In this document: piece after piece, positions 17,281 to 25,923 of the stretch
Position numbering within the stretch: the stretch's first letter is position 1
How the letters are laid out: the number at the start of each line of letters is the position of its first letter
Assembly (NCBI GenBank): GCA_041390145.1
Contig: JAWKQM010000003.1
Location: 62,001-126,000 of the forward strand
DNA length: 64,000 nt
Source: Gemmatimonadales bacterium
GTDB taxonomy: Bacteria; Gemmatimonadota; Gemmatimonadetes; Gemmatimonadales; GWC2-71-9
Direction: 5' to 3'
The notes under the pieces: model-generated
What the model saw: the letters and a program-made list of their open reading frames with translations, nothing else
What the model was told of the DNA's origin: nothing
Database searches by the model: none
Made by a program: the position numbers and the translations under genes

Positions 17281-18645
17281 GTGACGACTCCCCTCCCCGC
17301 GCGCCTCGCCCTCGCCCGTGCTGCCCTCCTTCGCCATTTCGGTTTCCCCGATTTCCGCCCCGCCCAGCGGCGAGTGGTCCAGTCCGTCCTTGCGGGGCGC
17401 GATACGCTGGCCGTGCTTCCGACCGGAGGCGGCAAGTCGGTCTGCTTCCAGGTGCCGGCGCTGGTGCTTGACGGCCTGACGGTGGTCGTTTCGCCGCTCC
17501 TCTCGCTGATGCAGGACCAGGTGGAGTCGGCGCGGAGGCGCGGGATGGCCGCCGCGGCGCTCAACAGCGCCCAGGAACCGGTGGCACAGCGCGCCGTGCT
17601 CGAGGCGGTCAGGGCGGGTGAGGTCAAGCTGCTCTACGTCTCACCGGAGCGGCTCGAGCGGCTGGCGGGGCGGCTGACCGCGCTCGGCGTGCGGGTGGGG
17701 CTGCTGGCGGTGGACGAGGCGCACTGCATCAGCGAGTGGGGTCATGATTTTCGGCCGAGCTATCGGCTGCTCCTGCAGGCGCGCATCCGGCTTGGTCGTC
17801 CCCCCGTGGTGGCCCTCACCGGCAGCGCGACGCCGGAGGTCCGGCAGGACATCGCCACGTCGCTCCGGCTCGGGGCCGGTGGGCGCTGGGACCTCCATCT
17901 CGATTCCTTCGACCGGGCCAATCTCTGGTTCGGCGTGGAGCGGGTGAAGACCGACCGGGATCGGTTCCGCGTGCTCATATCGCAACTCGCCCCGCGGCGC
18001 GGCACGGCCATCGTCTATGGCCCCACGCGCCGGATCACGGAGGGGCTGGCGCGGTCCATTCACTACGCGGGCTTTCGGTCCGCGGCGTATCACGCGGGAC
18101 TCGATCGCGAACGCCGGGAGGAGGTGCTGCATCGCTTCCTGTCGGGCGGGCTCGATGTGGTGACGGCCACGAGTGCCTTCGGCATGGGCATCGACAAGCC
18201 CGACGTGCGGGTGGTGGTCCATTGGATGACGCCACCGACGCCGGAGTCGTATTACCAGGAGGCGGGCAGGGCAGGGCGGGACGGCGCTCCGTCGCGCTGT
18301 GTACTCCTGTTCGCCAAGGGAGACGCGGCACTGCACCGGCGTCAGCTCAACGTCACCTTCCCGGCGGAGCGAACGGTCGAAGCGGCGTGGAGGGACCCTG
18401 CGGCGCTGGCCAAACTGCCGGCAAATGTGAAGGAGTCGGTCGAACGATTGCGGAAGGAACTCGGTGTCGATGGCACCGCTACCGATTGGAGGCGGGTCCG
18501 CGAGCGCCGGAAACGCGCGGAGGCGCGCATTGCGGCGATGGAACGGTATGCGTCCGCCGCGCGATGCCGCCGCGGTGCGCTGCTGCGCTACTTTGGCGAG
18601 AAGCTGGAGCGATGCGCCGGTTGTGACAGGCACTCGGTGCGCTAG
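17281..18645 (+). CDS. recQ: RecQ-type ATP-dependent DNA helicase, short form
   Basis: 454 residues, GTG start. A 3'-5' DNA helicase of recombination and repair. The family aromatic-rich start FGFPDFRPAQRRVV, Walker A PTGGGKS (Lys52), DEAHCISEWGHDFRPSY, and helicase C motifs ATSAFGMGIDKPDVRVVVH and YYQEAGRAGRDG are present. The C-terminal zinc-binding region is reduced to Cys residues in ARCRRGALLRYFGE and CAGCD. It lacks the winged-helix RQC and HRDC domains, as in short RecQ paralogues such as RecS. A GTACGGGGT hairpin-like stretch lies immediately upstream. Confidence 0.92.
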   Translation: MTTPLPARLALARAALLRHFGFPDFRPAQRRVVQSVLAGRDTLAVLPTGGGKSVCFQVPALVLDGLTVVVSPLLSLMQDQVESARRRGMAAAALNSAQEPVAQRAVLEAVRAGEVKLLYVSPERLERLAGRLTALGVRVGLLAVDEAHCISEWGHDFRPSYRLLLQARIRLGRPPVVALTGSATPEVRQDIATSLRLGAGGRWDLHLDSFDRANLWFGVERVKTDRDRFRVLISQLAPRRGTAIVYGPTRRITEGLARSIHYAGFRSAAYHAGLDRERREEVLHRFLSGGLDVVTATSAFGMGIDKPDVRVVVHWMTPPTPESYYQEAGRAGRDGAPSRCVLLFAKGDAALHRRQLNVTFPAERTVEAAWRDPAALAKLPANVKESVERLRKELGVDGTATDWRRVRERRKRAEARIAAMERYASAARCRRGALLRYFGEKLERCAGCDRHSVR

Positions 18646-18656
18646 GTTCTGCCCCG

Positions 18657-18697
18657 CATACCCGCTTACCCGCTTACCCGCTTACCCGCTTCCCCGC
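18657..18697. repeat. Short tandem repeat CCCGCTTA
   Basis: About four and a half head-to-tail copies of the octamer CCCGCTTA lie between the recQ stop and the convergent gene ending at 18698. No stem-loop is evident. It is a simple-sequence array of unknown role. Confidence 0.8.
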
Positions 18698-19174
18698 CTA
18701 CTTCAGGCTCAGCGCCGCGGTATCCGCGCCACTCGCGACAAAGATGCCGCGAGCCTGGCCCGTCCCCAGGCGCACCTGCAGGGTCGTCGCGTCGTCCGGC
18801 GTCCGCATTCGGAGCGACGGTGCGCCGCTGCGCTGCAGGTTCAGCGTGACGACCGGCTGAGCCACGGTGTCGAGCAGGAACATCGCAGGCCGCCCCGTGG
18901 GATCAACGAGGAAGCCGGCACGCCAGAGCCCGCGGTCGTCCTGCAGGTTCAAGCCGACACCGGCCGCGTCATACGCGAAGGTGCCGCGCGTCGCGCCGGC
19001 GTCATCGGTCACCACGAACCCCTTCGCCTCGATGACCCCGTTCCTGGGCCACACCCGCCCCCACATCAGGCTCAGGATGGAGAGGATCAGGGTGAGCAGC
19101 ACGGTCCACCGCAGGCTCCGGTTGTGCTTTTCAAGTACCCGCACCCGTGATTCGATTTCCTCGACGTCTGACAC
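18698..19174 (-). CDS. Membrane-anchored protein of unknown function
   Basis: 158 residues from GTG 19174. A short coiled-coil-like N terminus (SDVEEIESRVRVLEKH) precedes one transmembrane helix (about residues 22-41). A beta-rich outer region follows with repeated blocks such as FVVTDDAGATRGTF, FLVDPTGRPAMFLLD and LRMRTPDDATTLQV. No family is recognised; the repeats suggest a stacked beta-structure outside the membrane. Extending the frame upstream would translate the palindromic repeat at 19214-19283 and is rejected. Confidence 0.65.
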   Translation of the reverse strand: MSDVEEIESRVRVLEKHNRSLRWTVLLTLILSILSLMWGRVWPRNGVIEAKGFVVTDDAGATRGTFAYDAAGVGLNLQDDRGLWRAGFLVDPTGRPAMFLLDTVAQPVVTLNLQRSGAPSLRMRTPDDATTLQVRLGTGQARGIFVASGADTAALSLK

Positions 19175-19213
19175 GTAGCCCCCTTGTGCATCGATGCATG
19201 TTGCCCAACAGAT

Positions 19214-19283
19214 TGTCACCCCGGCGACAGCCGGGGTCCATATGCTCCCGGGTACATGGATACGGGCTTGCGCCGGGATGACA
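19214..19283. repeat. Imperfect palindromic (REP/REPIN-like) element
   Basis: The 70-bp stretch reads almost the same on both strands: the left arm TGTCACCCCGGCGACAGCC is matched by the reverse complement of the right arm (TGTCATCCCGGCGCAAGCC). One frame encodes the familiar VIPAQARIH pattern of dispersed intergenic palindromes. It lies between the 5' end of the gene at 18698 and the 3' end of the decayed sugar dehydrogenase. A short CTCCCTGC array (19303-19326) follows. Confidence 0.7.
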
Positions 19284-19328
19284 GCTCGTCCGACGTATAC
19301 CTGTCTCCCTGCCTCCCTGCCTCCCTGA

Positions 19329-20508
19329 CTACTCCGCCACCAGCTTGTACACCCGCCCGCTCGCCATCGCGATATACACCTCGCCATGCGCATCCTCGCC
19401 GAAGCCGGCCACATTGTCCGCGGGAATCGCCGGGCTCCAGACGGTCACGTCGCTGACGGTACCGGTCGAGGATCCGTGTCATGCCGCGGAAGGTATTCCG
19501 CAGAAGTCGCCGCAGAGATAAATCCCCGTCGCCCCGGAATCGCGGAGCCCCGGTACACACACCGCCGGATGACCGAACACCCGTCGGCATGGGAGTAGGC
19601 GTAGAGCGGCGCGGTCAGTCCCGCCGATGGGCAATCCGTTGCCGGAATCCAGCAGTCGTTCCCCGCGATACGGCCATCCGTAGTTGAGCCCGCCCACGCC
19701 GGCGCGCGAGAAGTTGGATCTCCTCCTGCTGTCCTCACCCACGTCTCCCCACCAGAGATCGCCGGTCTGCCGGTCCACGCTCCAGCGGTAGGATTACGCA
19801 GACCCAGGTGGTAGATCTCCCGCGCCATCCCGGACGCCTAATGAATGGATTGTCGCCCGGAATGCCATAGGTGTCGCGCCATCGACGCTGATGCGGAGCA
19901 TCTTGCCAGCGATGACGTGCTGTCCTGAGCCGGGCTGGTCAGGACGGCACCGGTCTCTCCATCGCCGGTGGCGAGCAGACCGTCCTTCCGAACGTCACCG
20001 TGCCGCCGTAGTGGATGGCATAGCTTGGCTGGGAGAACTGGAGGATGGTACGCACGGGGACCGGGCTGGCGTGGTCGAAGCTCGCCGAGGCGGTCAGCTC
20101 GATCAGCCGCGTGTCCTCGTTCTGGTCGATCAGGTAAGCGAAGAGCCGTCGGTTGGTGGTGGCGTATTGCGGGTGAAAGGCGATGCTGAGCACGCCGTAT
20201 TCGCGCGCCACACCGGGGACGCCGGTGAGGGCCTGACAGGTTCACGAACGCGGAATCGACACGCACGCCGTTCTTCCGAGCATGACGCGCCCTCCTGTTC
20301 CAGGCCATGAGCCGGCCGGGTGTCGCCGAGGGCGATGACCTGGATTGAAGTCGTAGCCGCTGCTGTCGATCGCCGCCAGCGTCAGGTCGGCTGTAGGGCG
20401 GGGCGGAGGGCCCCTGACGCGTCGCTCGCACAACCGGCCGCGACCCGAGCAGGATGGGAGGGCAAGGCGAATGGCGTGGTCGAACGGGGCACGTGATCCT
20501 GCCGACAT
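19329..20508 (-). pseudogene. PQQ-dependent sugar (sorbosone-type) dehydrogenase, many frameshifts
   Basis: Pieces of one beta-propeller protein are found in successive frames on the minus strand. In N-to-C order they are NGVRVDSAFVNLSG, then EYGVLSIAFHPQYATTNRRL with VTFG (to about 19983), then YHLGLRNP, TGDLWWGDVGED, NYGWPYRGER and a last exact segment GEVYIAMASGRVYKLVAE ending at the stop 19329. Family members are periplasmic aldose sugar dehydrogenases using PQQ and calcium. At least five indels interrupt it within 1.2 kb. An apparent lipoprotein-like start lies near 20508. It may be a true pseudogene or an error-rich stretch of assembly; neighbouring genes are intact. Confidence 0.7.
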
Positions 20509-20567
20509 TGCAACTCCTGCGACGTAGTTCTGGGAGCGCCCCTGGGCGCCGACGGAATCTAATGGGT

Positions 20568-20592
20568 GGGGCGGGGTGAAACCCCGCGCCCC
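20568..20592. terminator. GC-rich hairpin upstream of acyl-CoA dehydrogenase
   Basis: GGGGCGGGGT, a GAA loop, and ACCCCGCGCCCC form a stem with one bulged base, 44 bases before the acyl-CoA dehydrogenase start. There is no T-tract. It could be a leader hairpin of that gene or an intergenic palindrome. Confidence 0.4.
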
Positions 20593-20635
20593 CGGTGGGA
20601 GATTGCAAGGACCATTCCCCCTGCATGGACGGCCC

Positions 20636-21853
20636 ATGGACCTGCCATTCTATTTCGGCGAAGAGCACCTCCAGGTGCGCGAGATGGTTCGCGACTTCGC
20701 CCAGACCGAAGTCGTGCCCGTCGCCAAGGAGCTCGACCGCACCTCCGAGTTCCTCTGGGACAACGTCGCGAAGATGGGGTCGCTCGGCCTGCTCGGCGTC
20801 CCCTGGCCCGAAGAGCTCGGCGGGGCGGGGATGGATCAGATCTCCTACTACATCGTGCTCCATGAGCTCGCCAAGGTCGACGCCAGCCACGCCCTGACCA
20901 TCAGCGCGCATACCAATCTCGGCACCTCCCCGATTGTCGAATTCGGCACCCAGGCCCAGCGCGAGCGGTACGTTCCGCTCCTCGCCTCGGGCACGGTGCT
21001 CGGCGGGTTCGGCCTGACCGAGCCGGGTGCCGGCAGCGACGCGGGCGGCACCGCGACCACCGCCGTGGACAAGGGCGACCATTACGTCCTGAACGGCTCC
21101 AAGGTGTTCATCACCCACGCCGGCGTCGGGGAGATCTTCTCCGTCACCGCGCGCACTTCGCCCGGGTCCGACCACCGCGGGATAACCAGCTTCATCGTCA
21201 CCAAGGACACGGTGGACCTCGACCGGTGCCGTGCCCTCGGCGTCGGGCACGCGGAAGAGCTGCCGAAGACCAAGGGGCTGCGCGCGGGGAAGAAGGAAGA
21301 CAAGATGGGGTGGCGCTCGTCCGACACCCGCGAGCTCATTCTCGAGGATGCGATCGTCCCGAAGGAAAACGTGCTCGGCACCGTCGGCGAGGGCTTCGTC
21401 AACTTCCTCAAGACGCTGGATGCCGGCCGGATCGGCATCGCGGCCGTCTCCCTCGGCATCGCCGAGGGGGCGTATGAGGAGGCGCTCCGGTACGCCGCGG
21501 TCCGGAAGCAGTTTGGCAAGACCATCGCGAGCTTCCAGGGGATCAGTTTTCAGCTGGCGGACATGGCCACCGAGATCCAGGCCGGCACTCATCTCCTCTA
21601 CCACGCCGCGTGGCTGAAGCAGAACGGCAAGCCGTTCAAGCAGGAGGCGGCCATGGCCAAGCTGTACTGCTCCGAACTGGCCATGCGGGCCACGACCAAG
21701 GCGGTGCAGATCTTCGGTGGGTACGGCTACACCACCGACTATCCGGTCGAGCGGATGATGCGCGACGCCAAGGTCTGTGAGATCGGGGAAGGGACCAGCG
21801 AAATCCAGCGTATCGTCATTGCCAGGAACATCTTGGCGGCGCTCCAGGCCTAG
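20636..21853 (+). CDS. Acyl-CoA dehydrogenase
   Basis: 405-residue FAD enzyme that makes the first double bond in acyl-CoA oxidation. The start ATG 20636 gives the usual opening MDLPFYFGEEHLQVREMVRD. FAD and substrate signatures are present: FGLTEPGAGSDAGG near residue 127, YAAVRKQFGK near 284, and the C-terminal IFGGYGYTTDYPVERMMRDAKV. The catalytic base region is VCEIGEGTSEIQ, with Glu in the GEGTSE loop as in short- and medium-chain enzymes. An upstream in-frame ATG (20576) would add a Pro/Arg-rich tail and is less likely. Monocistronic; the rng promoter follows. Confidence 0.92.
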   Translation: MDLPFYFGEEHLQVREMVRDFAQTEVVPVAKELDRTSEFLWDNVAKMGSLGLLGVPWPEELGGAGMDQISYYIVLHELAKVDASHALTISAHTNLGTSPIVEFGTQAQRERYVPLLASGTVLGGFGLTEPGAGSDAGGTATTAVDKGDHYVLNGSKVFITHAGVGEIFSVTARTSPGSDHRGITSFIVTKDTVDLDRCRALGVGHAEELPKTKGLRAGKKEDKMGWRSSDTRELILEDAIVPKENVLGTVGEGFVNFLKTLDAGRIGIAAVSLGIAEGAYEEALRYAAVRKQFGKTIASFQGISFQLADMATEIQAGTHLLYHAAWLKQNGKPFKQEAAMAKLYCSELAMRATTKAVQIFGGYGYTTDYPVERMMRDAKVCEIGEGTSEIQRIVIARNILAALQA

Positions 21854-21867
21854 CAACCGCGGCGCTA

Positions 21868-21896
21868 TTGCCCCAATCAGGGGCATGTCCTATGAT
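21868..21896 (+). promoter_or_regulatory. Predicted sigma-70 promoter for rng
   Basis: TTGCCC (21868-21873), a 17-base spacer and TATGAT (21891-21896) give a good sigma-70 match just after the acyl-CoA dehydrogenase stop. Transcription would begin near 21903, about 400 bases before the rng start codon. Confidence 0.55.
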
Positions 21897-22299
21897 TGTA
21901 ACATGAAGTCGGCTTCACCTACTCCTATTGCTGTCATTTTCGCCTCCCGGGTCCGAGCCTGGGGGGCGACTGTGTTTGGTCTGATTTCTCGGTTGTCCGG
22001 GCTCACCCCATCCCACGAATGCCCCCTGCCGGTCGGTCCGGCGGGGCACTCGGCGACGGGGAGCCCGGAATTGCATTTTCGTCGTTCTGATTTGCTGCCG
22101 GCGGGTTCCCCGCCTTCTGTCTTGTCCCACCTGAGTTCGATCCTCACCCTCCACGCCGGGGCGGGCCTGCGGGCTGTCCGGCGTGGCCTGGGCGAGGGAT
22201 GGTCGACCCTGTGGGATTCCCTCGTACTGATCGGTTCCGCCTTCGACCGGGCCCTGCTGGGCCCTGCCGCTGCATGGCAGCCGATCGAGGTCTTCACGC
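21897..22299 (+). promoter_or_regulatory. Long untranslated leader of rng (candidate autoregulatory RNA)
   Basis: About 400 bases without a convincing gene separate the predicted promoter from rng. The segment can fold into several hairpins, for example TGCCCC paired with GGGGCA across 22020-22048 and a long stretch with repeated GGCG/CGCC blocks near 22150-22190. In Escherichia coli the rne message has a structured 5' leader through which RNase E controls its own level; a like role here is inference. An open frame from ATG 21903 runs into rng but has no visible ribosome-binding site and low-complexity content. Confidence 0.4.
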
Positions 22300-23901
22300 G
22301 TGAAGCGCGAAATTCTTATCAATGGAGGCCGGCGGGAGACCCGCGTGGCCATCCTCGAGGACGATCGGCTCGTCGAGCTCCTCTACGATCGTCCTGATCA
22401 GCGCCGTTCCCTCGGCGACATCTATCTTGGCCGCGTCGACGCGGTGCTCCCCGGCATCCAGGCCGCCTTTGTAGACATCGGCCTGGAAAAGTCGGCGTTC
22501 CTCCACGCCTCCGACCTCCTCGAACCCGAGGAGGACGACGATCCCGATGAGGACGATGTCGCGGATGTCCCCGAGACCGATGCCGCGGAAACATCCGCCG
22601 GCAACGGCCGGGACAAGGCCGCCCCTCGCCAGCGCGAGGTCGACCACCGGGCCGCCGTCCCCGACATCTCGGAGCTCCTGAAGAAGGGGCAGACCATCCT
22701 GGTGCAGGTCACCAAGGAGCCGATCAGCACCAAGGGCTCCCGCGTGACCGCGCAGATTTCCCTCCCCGGGCGCTTCCTTGTCTACATGCCCTTCGCCTCG
22801 CGCGTCGGCGTCAGCCGCAAGATCGAGAGCCGGGAGGCCCGGTCCAAGCTGCGCGAGATGGTGCGCAAGGCGCTGCCCGAGGACGCCGGTGGCGTCATCG
22901 TCCGCACGGTGGCCGAAGGGGTGACCGAGGAGCAGGTGACCAGGGAAATCGAGTCCCTCCTCGCGCTCTGGAAGAAGATCAACCGGAAAAAGGGGTTCGT
23001 GAAGGCGCCGGCCCTGGTGCAGCGGGAGACGAGCCTGACGCGCGGGATCATCCGGGATCTCTTCAGCGCCAAGGTCGACGCGCTCCACGTCGACTCGAAG
23101 GAGCTCTTCAACGAGGTGGAGCAGTACCTCGAGCAGGTCGACCCCGACCTGCTGTCGCGGGTGCATCACTACACCGAGGACCAGCCCCTCTTCGACAAGT
23201 TCGACATCGAGTCGGAAATCCGGGACCTCTTCAAGCCGCGGTGCGAGCTTCCCACCGGCGGGTCGATCATCATCCAGCCGACCGAGGCGCTGGTCTCCAT
23301 CGACGTGAACACCGGCCGGTACACCGGCAAGAAGGATCCCGAGAAGACGATTCTTCGCACGAACATGGAGGCGGCCAAGGAAATCGCGCGGCAGCTCCGG
23401 TTGCGCGATGTCGGCGGCATCATCGTCTGTGACTTCATCGACATGGACACCCGGTCCAACCGGGAAAAGGTGCTGCAGGAGCTGCGAACCCACCTGACCC
23501 GCGACCGGGCCCGAACCAAGGCCTTCGCCGTGTCGGAACTGGGCCTGATCGAGATGACTCGCCAGCGGGTCCGCCCGTCCCTCTGGGCCTCCCAGACTAC
23601 CGAGTGCCCCACCTGCGCCGGCAGCGGCCGGGTGTTCAAGCCCGAAATCGTCACCCGGAGGCTGGAGCGCTCCCTCCGAAGGGCCGGCCACGAGCACCGG
23701 GAACGGCAGCTGGCGGTCCGGCTCCACCCCGAGGTGGCCATCTACCTGCTGGAGGAGGAGCCCAAGCTCCTCCAGGCCCTTATCCGGGCCACCGGCTTGG
23801 AGTTGGAGCTCCGGGACGATCCGATGATGCGCCTCGACGAGTTCCGGCTCATGAGCCGGCCGGCTGGCCGGGATGTAACGGAGCTTTACGCGGTCGCGTA
23901 G
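22300..23901 (+). CDS. rng: Ribonuclease E/G family endoribonuclease
   Basis: 533 residues, start GTG 22300 (protein opens MKREILINGGRRETRVAI). Single-strand endoribonuclease for rRNA processing and mRNA decay. The S1 domain (about 36-135) is interrupted by an acidic insert rich in D/E (about 70-105). Catalytic metal ligands are Asp335 in SIDVNTGRYTG and Asp378 in IIVCDFIDMD. The zinc-link motif CPTCAGSG is near residue 438. No long RNase E-type C-terminal scaffold follows, so it is RNase G-like. It precedes rplU-rpmA, a common order. Confidence 0.93.
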   Translation: MKREILINGGRRETRVAILEDDRLVELLYDRPDQRRSLGDIYLGRVDAVLPGIQAAFVDIGLEKSAFLHASDLLEPEEDDDPDEDDVADVPETDAAETSAGNGRDKAAPRQREVDHRAAVPDISELLKKGQTILVQVTKEPISTKGSRVTAQISLPGRFLVYMPFASRVGVSRKIESREARSKLREMVRKALPEDAGGVIVRTVAEGVTEEQVTREIESLLALWKKINRKKGFVKAPALVQRETSLTRGIIRDLFSAKVDALHVDSKELFNEVEQYLEQVDPDLLSRVHHYTEDQPLFDKFDIESEIRDLFKPRCELPTGGSIIIQPTEALVSIDVNTGRYTGKKDPEKTILRTNMEAAKEIARQLRLRDVGGIIVCDFIDMDTRSNREKVLQELRTHLTRDRARTKAFAVSELGLIEMTRQRVRPSLWASQTTECPTCAGSGRVFKPEIVTRRLERSLRRAGHEHRERQLAVRLHPEVAIYLLEEEPKLLQALIRATGLELELRDDPMMRLDEFRLMSRPAGRDVTELYAVA

Positions 23902-23951
23902 AGCGGCGGGGCAGGGGAGCAGTGGGGCGGGGAGGCAGGAGGGCCGGGCGC

Positions 23952-23980
23952 TTGACCTAACGCCTGCCCCCGGCTAGACT
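23952..23980 (+). promoter_or_regulatory. Predicted sigma-70 promoter for rplU-rpmA
   Basis: TTGACC (23952-23957), 17-base spacer, TAGACT (23975-23980). This is close to consensus and 44 bases before the rplU start. A separate strong promoter lets the ribosomal genes be expressed independently of rng. Confidence 0.65.
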
Positions 23981-24023
23981 TCAGGGCTTGCAACGGAACC
24001 ACCTTTTGGCAACGAGTTAAGTC

Positions 24024-24338
24024 ATGTACGCGATTTTCAAGGCGCTGGGCAAGCAGTTCCGTGCGGAGAAGGGCAAAGTCGTGCGCCTTCCCCTCATGGA
24101 AGCCGAGCCGGGCTCCAAGGTCACCTTCGACGAGGTGCTCCTCTCCTCCGACGGCACCACGGTCAAGGCCGGTACCCCGTTGGTCAAGGGCGCCAAGGTC
24201 ACTGCCGAGGTGGTCGGCGACGGCAAGGAAAAGAAGATCTACGTCTTCAAGTTCAAGCGGCGGAAGGGCTATCGCCGGAAGACCGGTCACCGCCAGAAGT
24301 TCACGGAAGTCCTGATCACTGACGTCAAGGTAGGGTGA
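24024..24338 (+). CDS. rplU: 50S ribosomal protein L21
   Basis: 104 residues, the usual length. The family opening MYAIFKALGKQFRAEKG (normally MYAIIxTGGKQYxV) and the C-terminal KFKRRKGYRRKTGHRQKFT rRNA-binding segment are clear. It binds 23S rRNA domain near L20 in the large subunit. Eight bases separate it from rpmA. Confidence 0.97.
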   Translation: MYAIFKALGKQFRAEKGKVVRLPLMEAEPGSKVTFDEVLLSSDGTTVKAGTPLVKGAKVTAEVVGDGKEKKIYVFKFKRRKGYRRKTGHRQKFTEVLITDVKVG

Positions 24339-24345
24339 GGCTCTC

Positions 24346-24612
24346 ATGGCTCATAAAAAGGGCGTAGGCTCCAGCCGCAACGGCCGCAACAGCAATCCCC
24401 AGTATCTCGGCATCAAGAAGTTTGGTGGCGAGAACGTGATTGCCGGCAACATCCTGGTCCGCCAGCGGGGCACAGTCATCCATGCCGGCAAGAACGTCGG
24501 CCAGGGCACGGACGACACCCTCTTCGCCAAGGTCGACGGCGTGGTCAAGTTCGAGTACCGCGACAAGGGGCGGAAGAAGGTTTCGGTCTACCCGAAGGAA
24601 GCCACCGCGTAA
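24346..24612 (+). CDS. rpmA: 50S ribosomal protein L27
   Basis: 88 residues. It begins MAHKKGVGSSRNGRNSN, so the N-terminal tail that reaches the peptidyl transferase centre starts directly, without the cleaved extension of Firmicutes. IIVRQRGT-like NILVRQRGTVIHAG and DDTLFAKVDGVVKFE follow as in the family. The last gene before a strong terminator. Confidence 0.97.
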   Translation: MAHKKGVGSSRNGRNSNPQYLGIKKFGGENVIAGNILVRQRGTVIHAGKNVGQGTDDTLFAKVDGVVKFEYRDKGRKKVSVYPKEATA

Positions 24613-24634
24613 GCCGGGCGGCTCCGATGACAAC

Positions 24635-24670
24635 GGGGGATGCGGCTGGCGCCGCATCCCCCTTATTATT
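24635..24670 (+). terminator. Rho-independent terminator after rpmA
   Basis: GGGGGATGCGGC, loop TGGC, GCCGCATCCCCC, then TTATTATT. The 12-bp perfect stem and T-rich tail lie 22 bases after the rpmA stop. Confidence 0.9.
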
Positions 24671-24758
24671 GCCCAGAACCCCCAGTCCAGGGTTCGAAAT
24701 GAAACATTCCGGCCCTGTCGGCCGTCAGGTGCGCAGATCCCGAACACGGAGAACCACC

Positions 24759-25151
24759 ATGTCATCCATCTTTTCCAAACTGAACACCGAACTCGAGAGC
24801 TTCGGCCGGCGCGCCAGCGCGGCGCTGGATGAGGGCCGCCTCCAGATCGAGTTGCTTCGCGTCAAGCGGCGTCGCGACAATGCGGCCCGCGACCTCGGCA
24901 TGATCGCCTATCATCGTGAGAAGGGTGTGGAGCAGGACCAGCGCCGGGTGGATGCCCTGGTCCTCAAGCTTGGCGACCTCGAGACGCAGATTGCCTCGAT
25001 CGAGGCCCAGATCGCGACGCAGAAGGCGGTGGTGGTCTCCGTGACCGACACGCCGGATGAAGCGGCGGAGGCTGCGGACGAGGTGGAGCTGGACGCCGAG
25101 GAGCCGATCATTGACGAAGCGGCGGCCGCCCCCCAGGGGGATGGGAGCTAG
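24759..25151 (+). CDS. Small coiled-coil protein, unknown function
   Basis: 130 residues from ATG 24759 behind ACGGAGAA. Helical throughout: residues 1-85 have heptad-like spacing (LNTELESFGRR, LQIELLRVKRRRD, LETQIASIEAQIA), and the tail is strongly acidic (DEAAEAADEVELDAEEP). No signal peptide or membrane segment. It resembles small phage-shock/PspA-like or cytoskeletal coiled-coil proteins only in general composition. Convergent with the next gene, whose stop is 3 bases away. Confidence 0.65.
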   Translation: MSSIFSKLNTELESFGRRASAALDEGRLQIELLRVKRRRDNAARDLGMIAYHREKGVEQDQRRVDALVLKLGDLETQIASIEAQIATQKAVVVSVTDTPDEAAEAADEVELDAEEPIIDEAAAAPQGDGS

Positions 25152-25154
25152 TCG

Positions 25155-25901
25155 CTACAGACCGCTGCTCGAGACCAGTTCGAACTTCAGGGGGGCGCCG
25201 CTCATCTCCACTTTCAGGACGGTGTGCGGCGCCCGCTTGAGAATCAGGAACTCGACGTCTGTCGCGCCCCCCGACAGGCGAACCCGGTAGGCATCGAAGG
25301 CGCCAGCTGGCACCATCGCCGTTTCCTCGCCCAGCACGTAGAGCACCATCTCCGTCACCGAGTTCGTTCCCGCGCTGTACATCCAGAAGTTCCACCCCGC
25401 CCCTTTGGCCCACGGCAGGGAGGGAAGCAGCGCCTGCACTGAGTTGTCGTCCACCGTACCCGTTGGCACGGTGGTGTCGACGGTGAAGTGCTTCGGCCCG
25501 GTGGAGGTGACCGCGTCGACGGTGCCGGTCACCCGTCCATTCGCGTAGGCGATGTTGATGCCGCCGGGAGTGTCGCGCACCTTGCCCGACTGGGTCACCC
25601 GCCGCGGCTCACCGGACTTGGTCATTTCCACCGTGGTGATCTGCGACATGGCCGTGCCGATGGTGGTGTTCTCATGCGTCACGAAGCCGTCGCCCTGCTT
25701 CTCAATCCCCCAGACGCTGGTGCCCATCGGCTGATTGTTGACCAGCACGGTCATGCTGTCCCGGTGCGGGATGAGCCGCTTCGCCTCCACGGGCAGGGGC
25801 CGCGCCAGTGAGGCATCGGCCGCCGGCGCCGGGTCCTGGGCATGGGCGGGCGCGGAGAGCGCGAGGGCAAGTGCGCCGAGGGCAGCGAGGGTGTGACGCA
25901 T
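25155..25901 (-). CDS. Secreted protein, DUF3108-like
   Basis: 248 residues from ATG 25901. A clear Sec signal peptide (MRHTLAALGALALALSAPAHAQ) predicts periplasmic location. The rest looks like a beta-barrel/clam fold with VWGIEKQGDGFVTHEN and a C-terminal VRLSGGATDVEFLILKRAP strand typical of DUF3108-type proteins. Molecular role unknown. The Gly/Thr-rich core has no metal or nucleotide motif. Confidence 0.65.
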   Translation of the reverse strand: MRHTLAALGALALALSAPAHAQDPAPAADASLARPLPVEAKRLIPHRDSMTVLVNNQPMGTSVWGIEKQGDGFVTHENTTIGTAMSQITTVEMTKSGEPRRVTQSGKVRDTPGGINIAYANGRVTGTVDAVTSTGPKHFTVDTTVPTGTVDDNSVQALLPSLPWAKGAGWNFWMYSAGTNSVTEMVLYVLGEETAMVPAGAFDAYRVRLSGGATDVEFLILKRAPHTVLKVEMSGAPLKFELVSSSGL

Positions 25902-25923
25902 CACGACAGGCTCCTGGTGGCGT

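Noticed and set aside
19175..19414. 80-residue N-terminal extension of the gene at 18698
   Set aside because: It translates a palindromic repeat (VIPAQARIH pattern) and a CTCCCTGC array; the GTG at 19174 gives a coherent protein.
19838..21886. 682-residue minus-strand open frame over the acyl-CoA dehydrogenase
   Set aside because: Mostly antisense to the dehydrogenase; only its far end reads genuine sugar dehydrogenase pieces, which are reported as a pseudogene.
21903..22397. Possible small gene in the rng leader
   Set aside because: No ribosome-binding site, overlaps the first 98 bases of rng, low-complexity product; a leader RNA is the better explanation.
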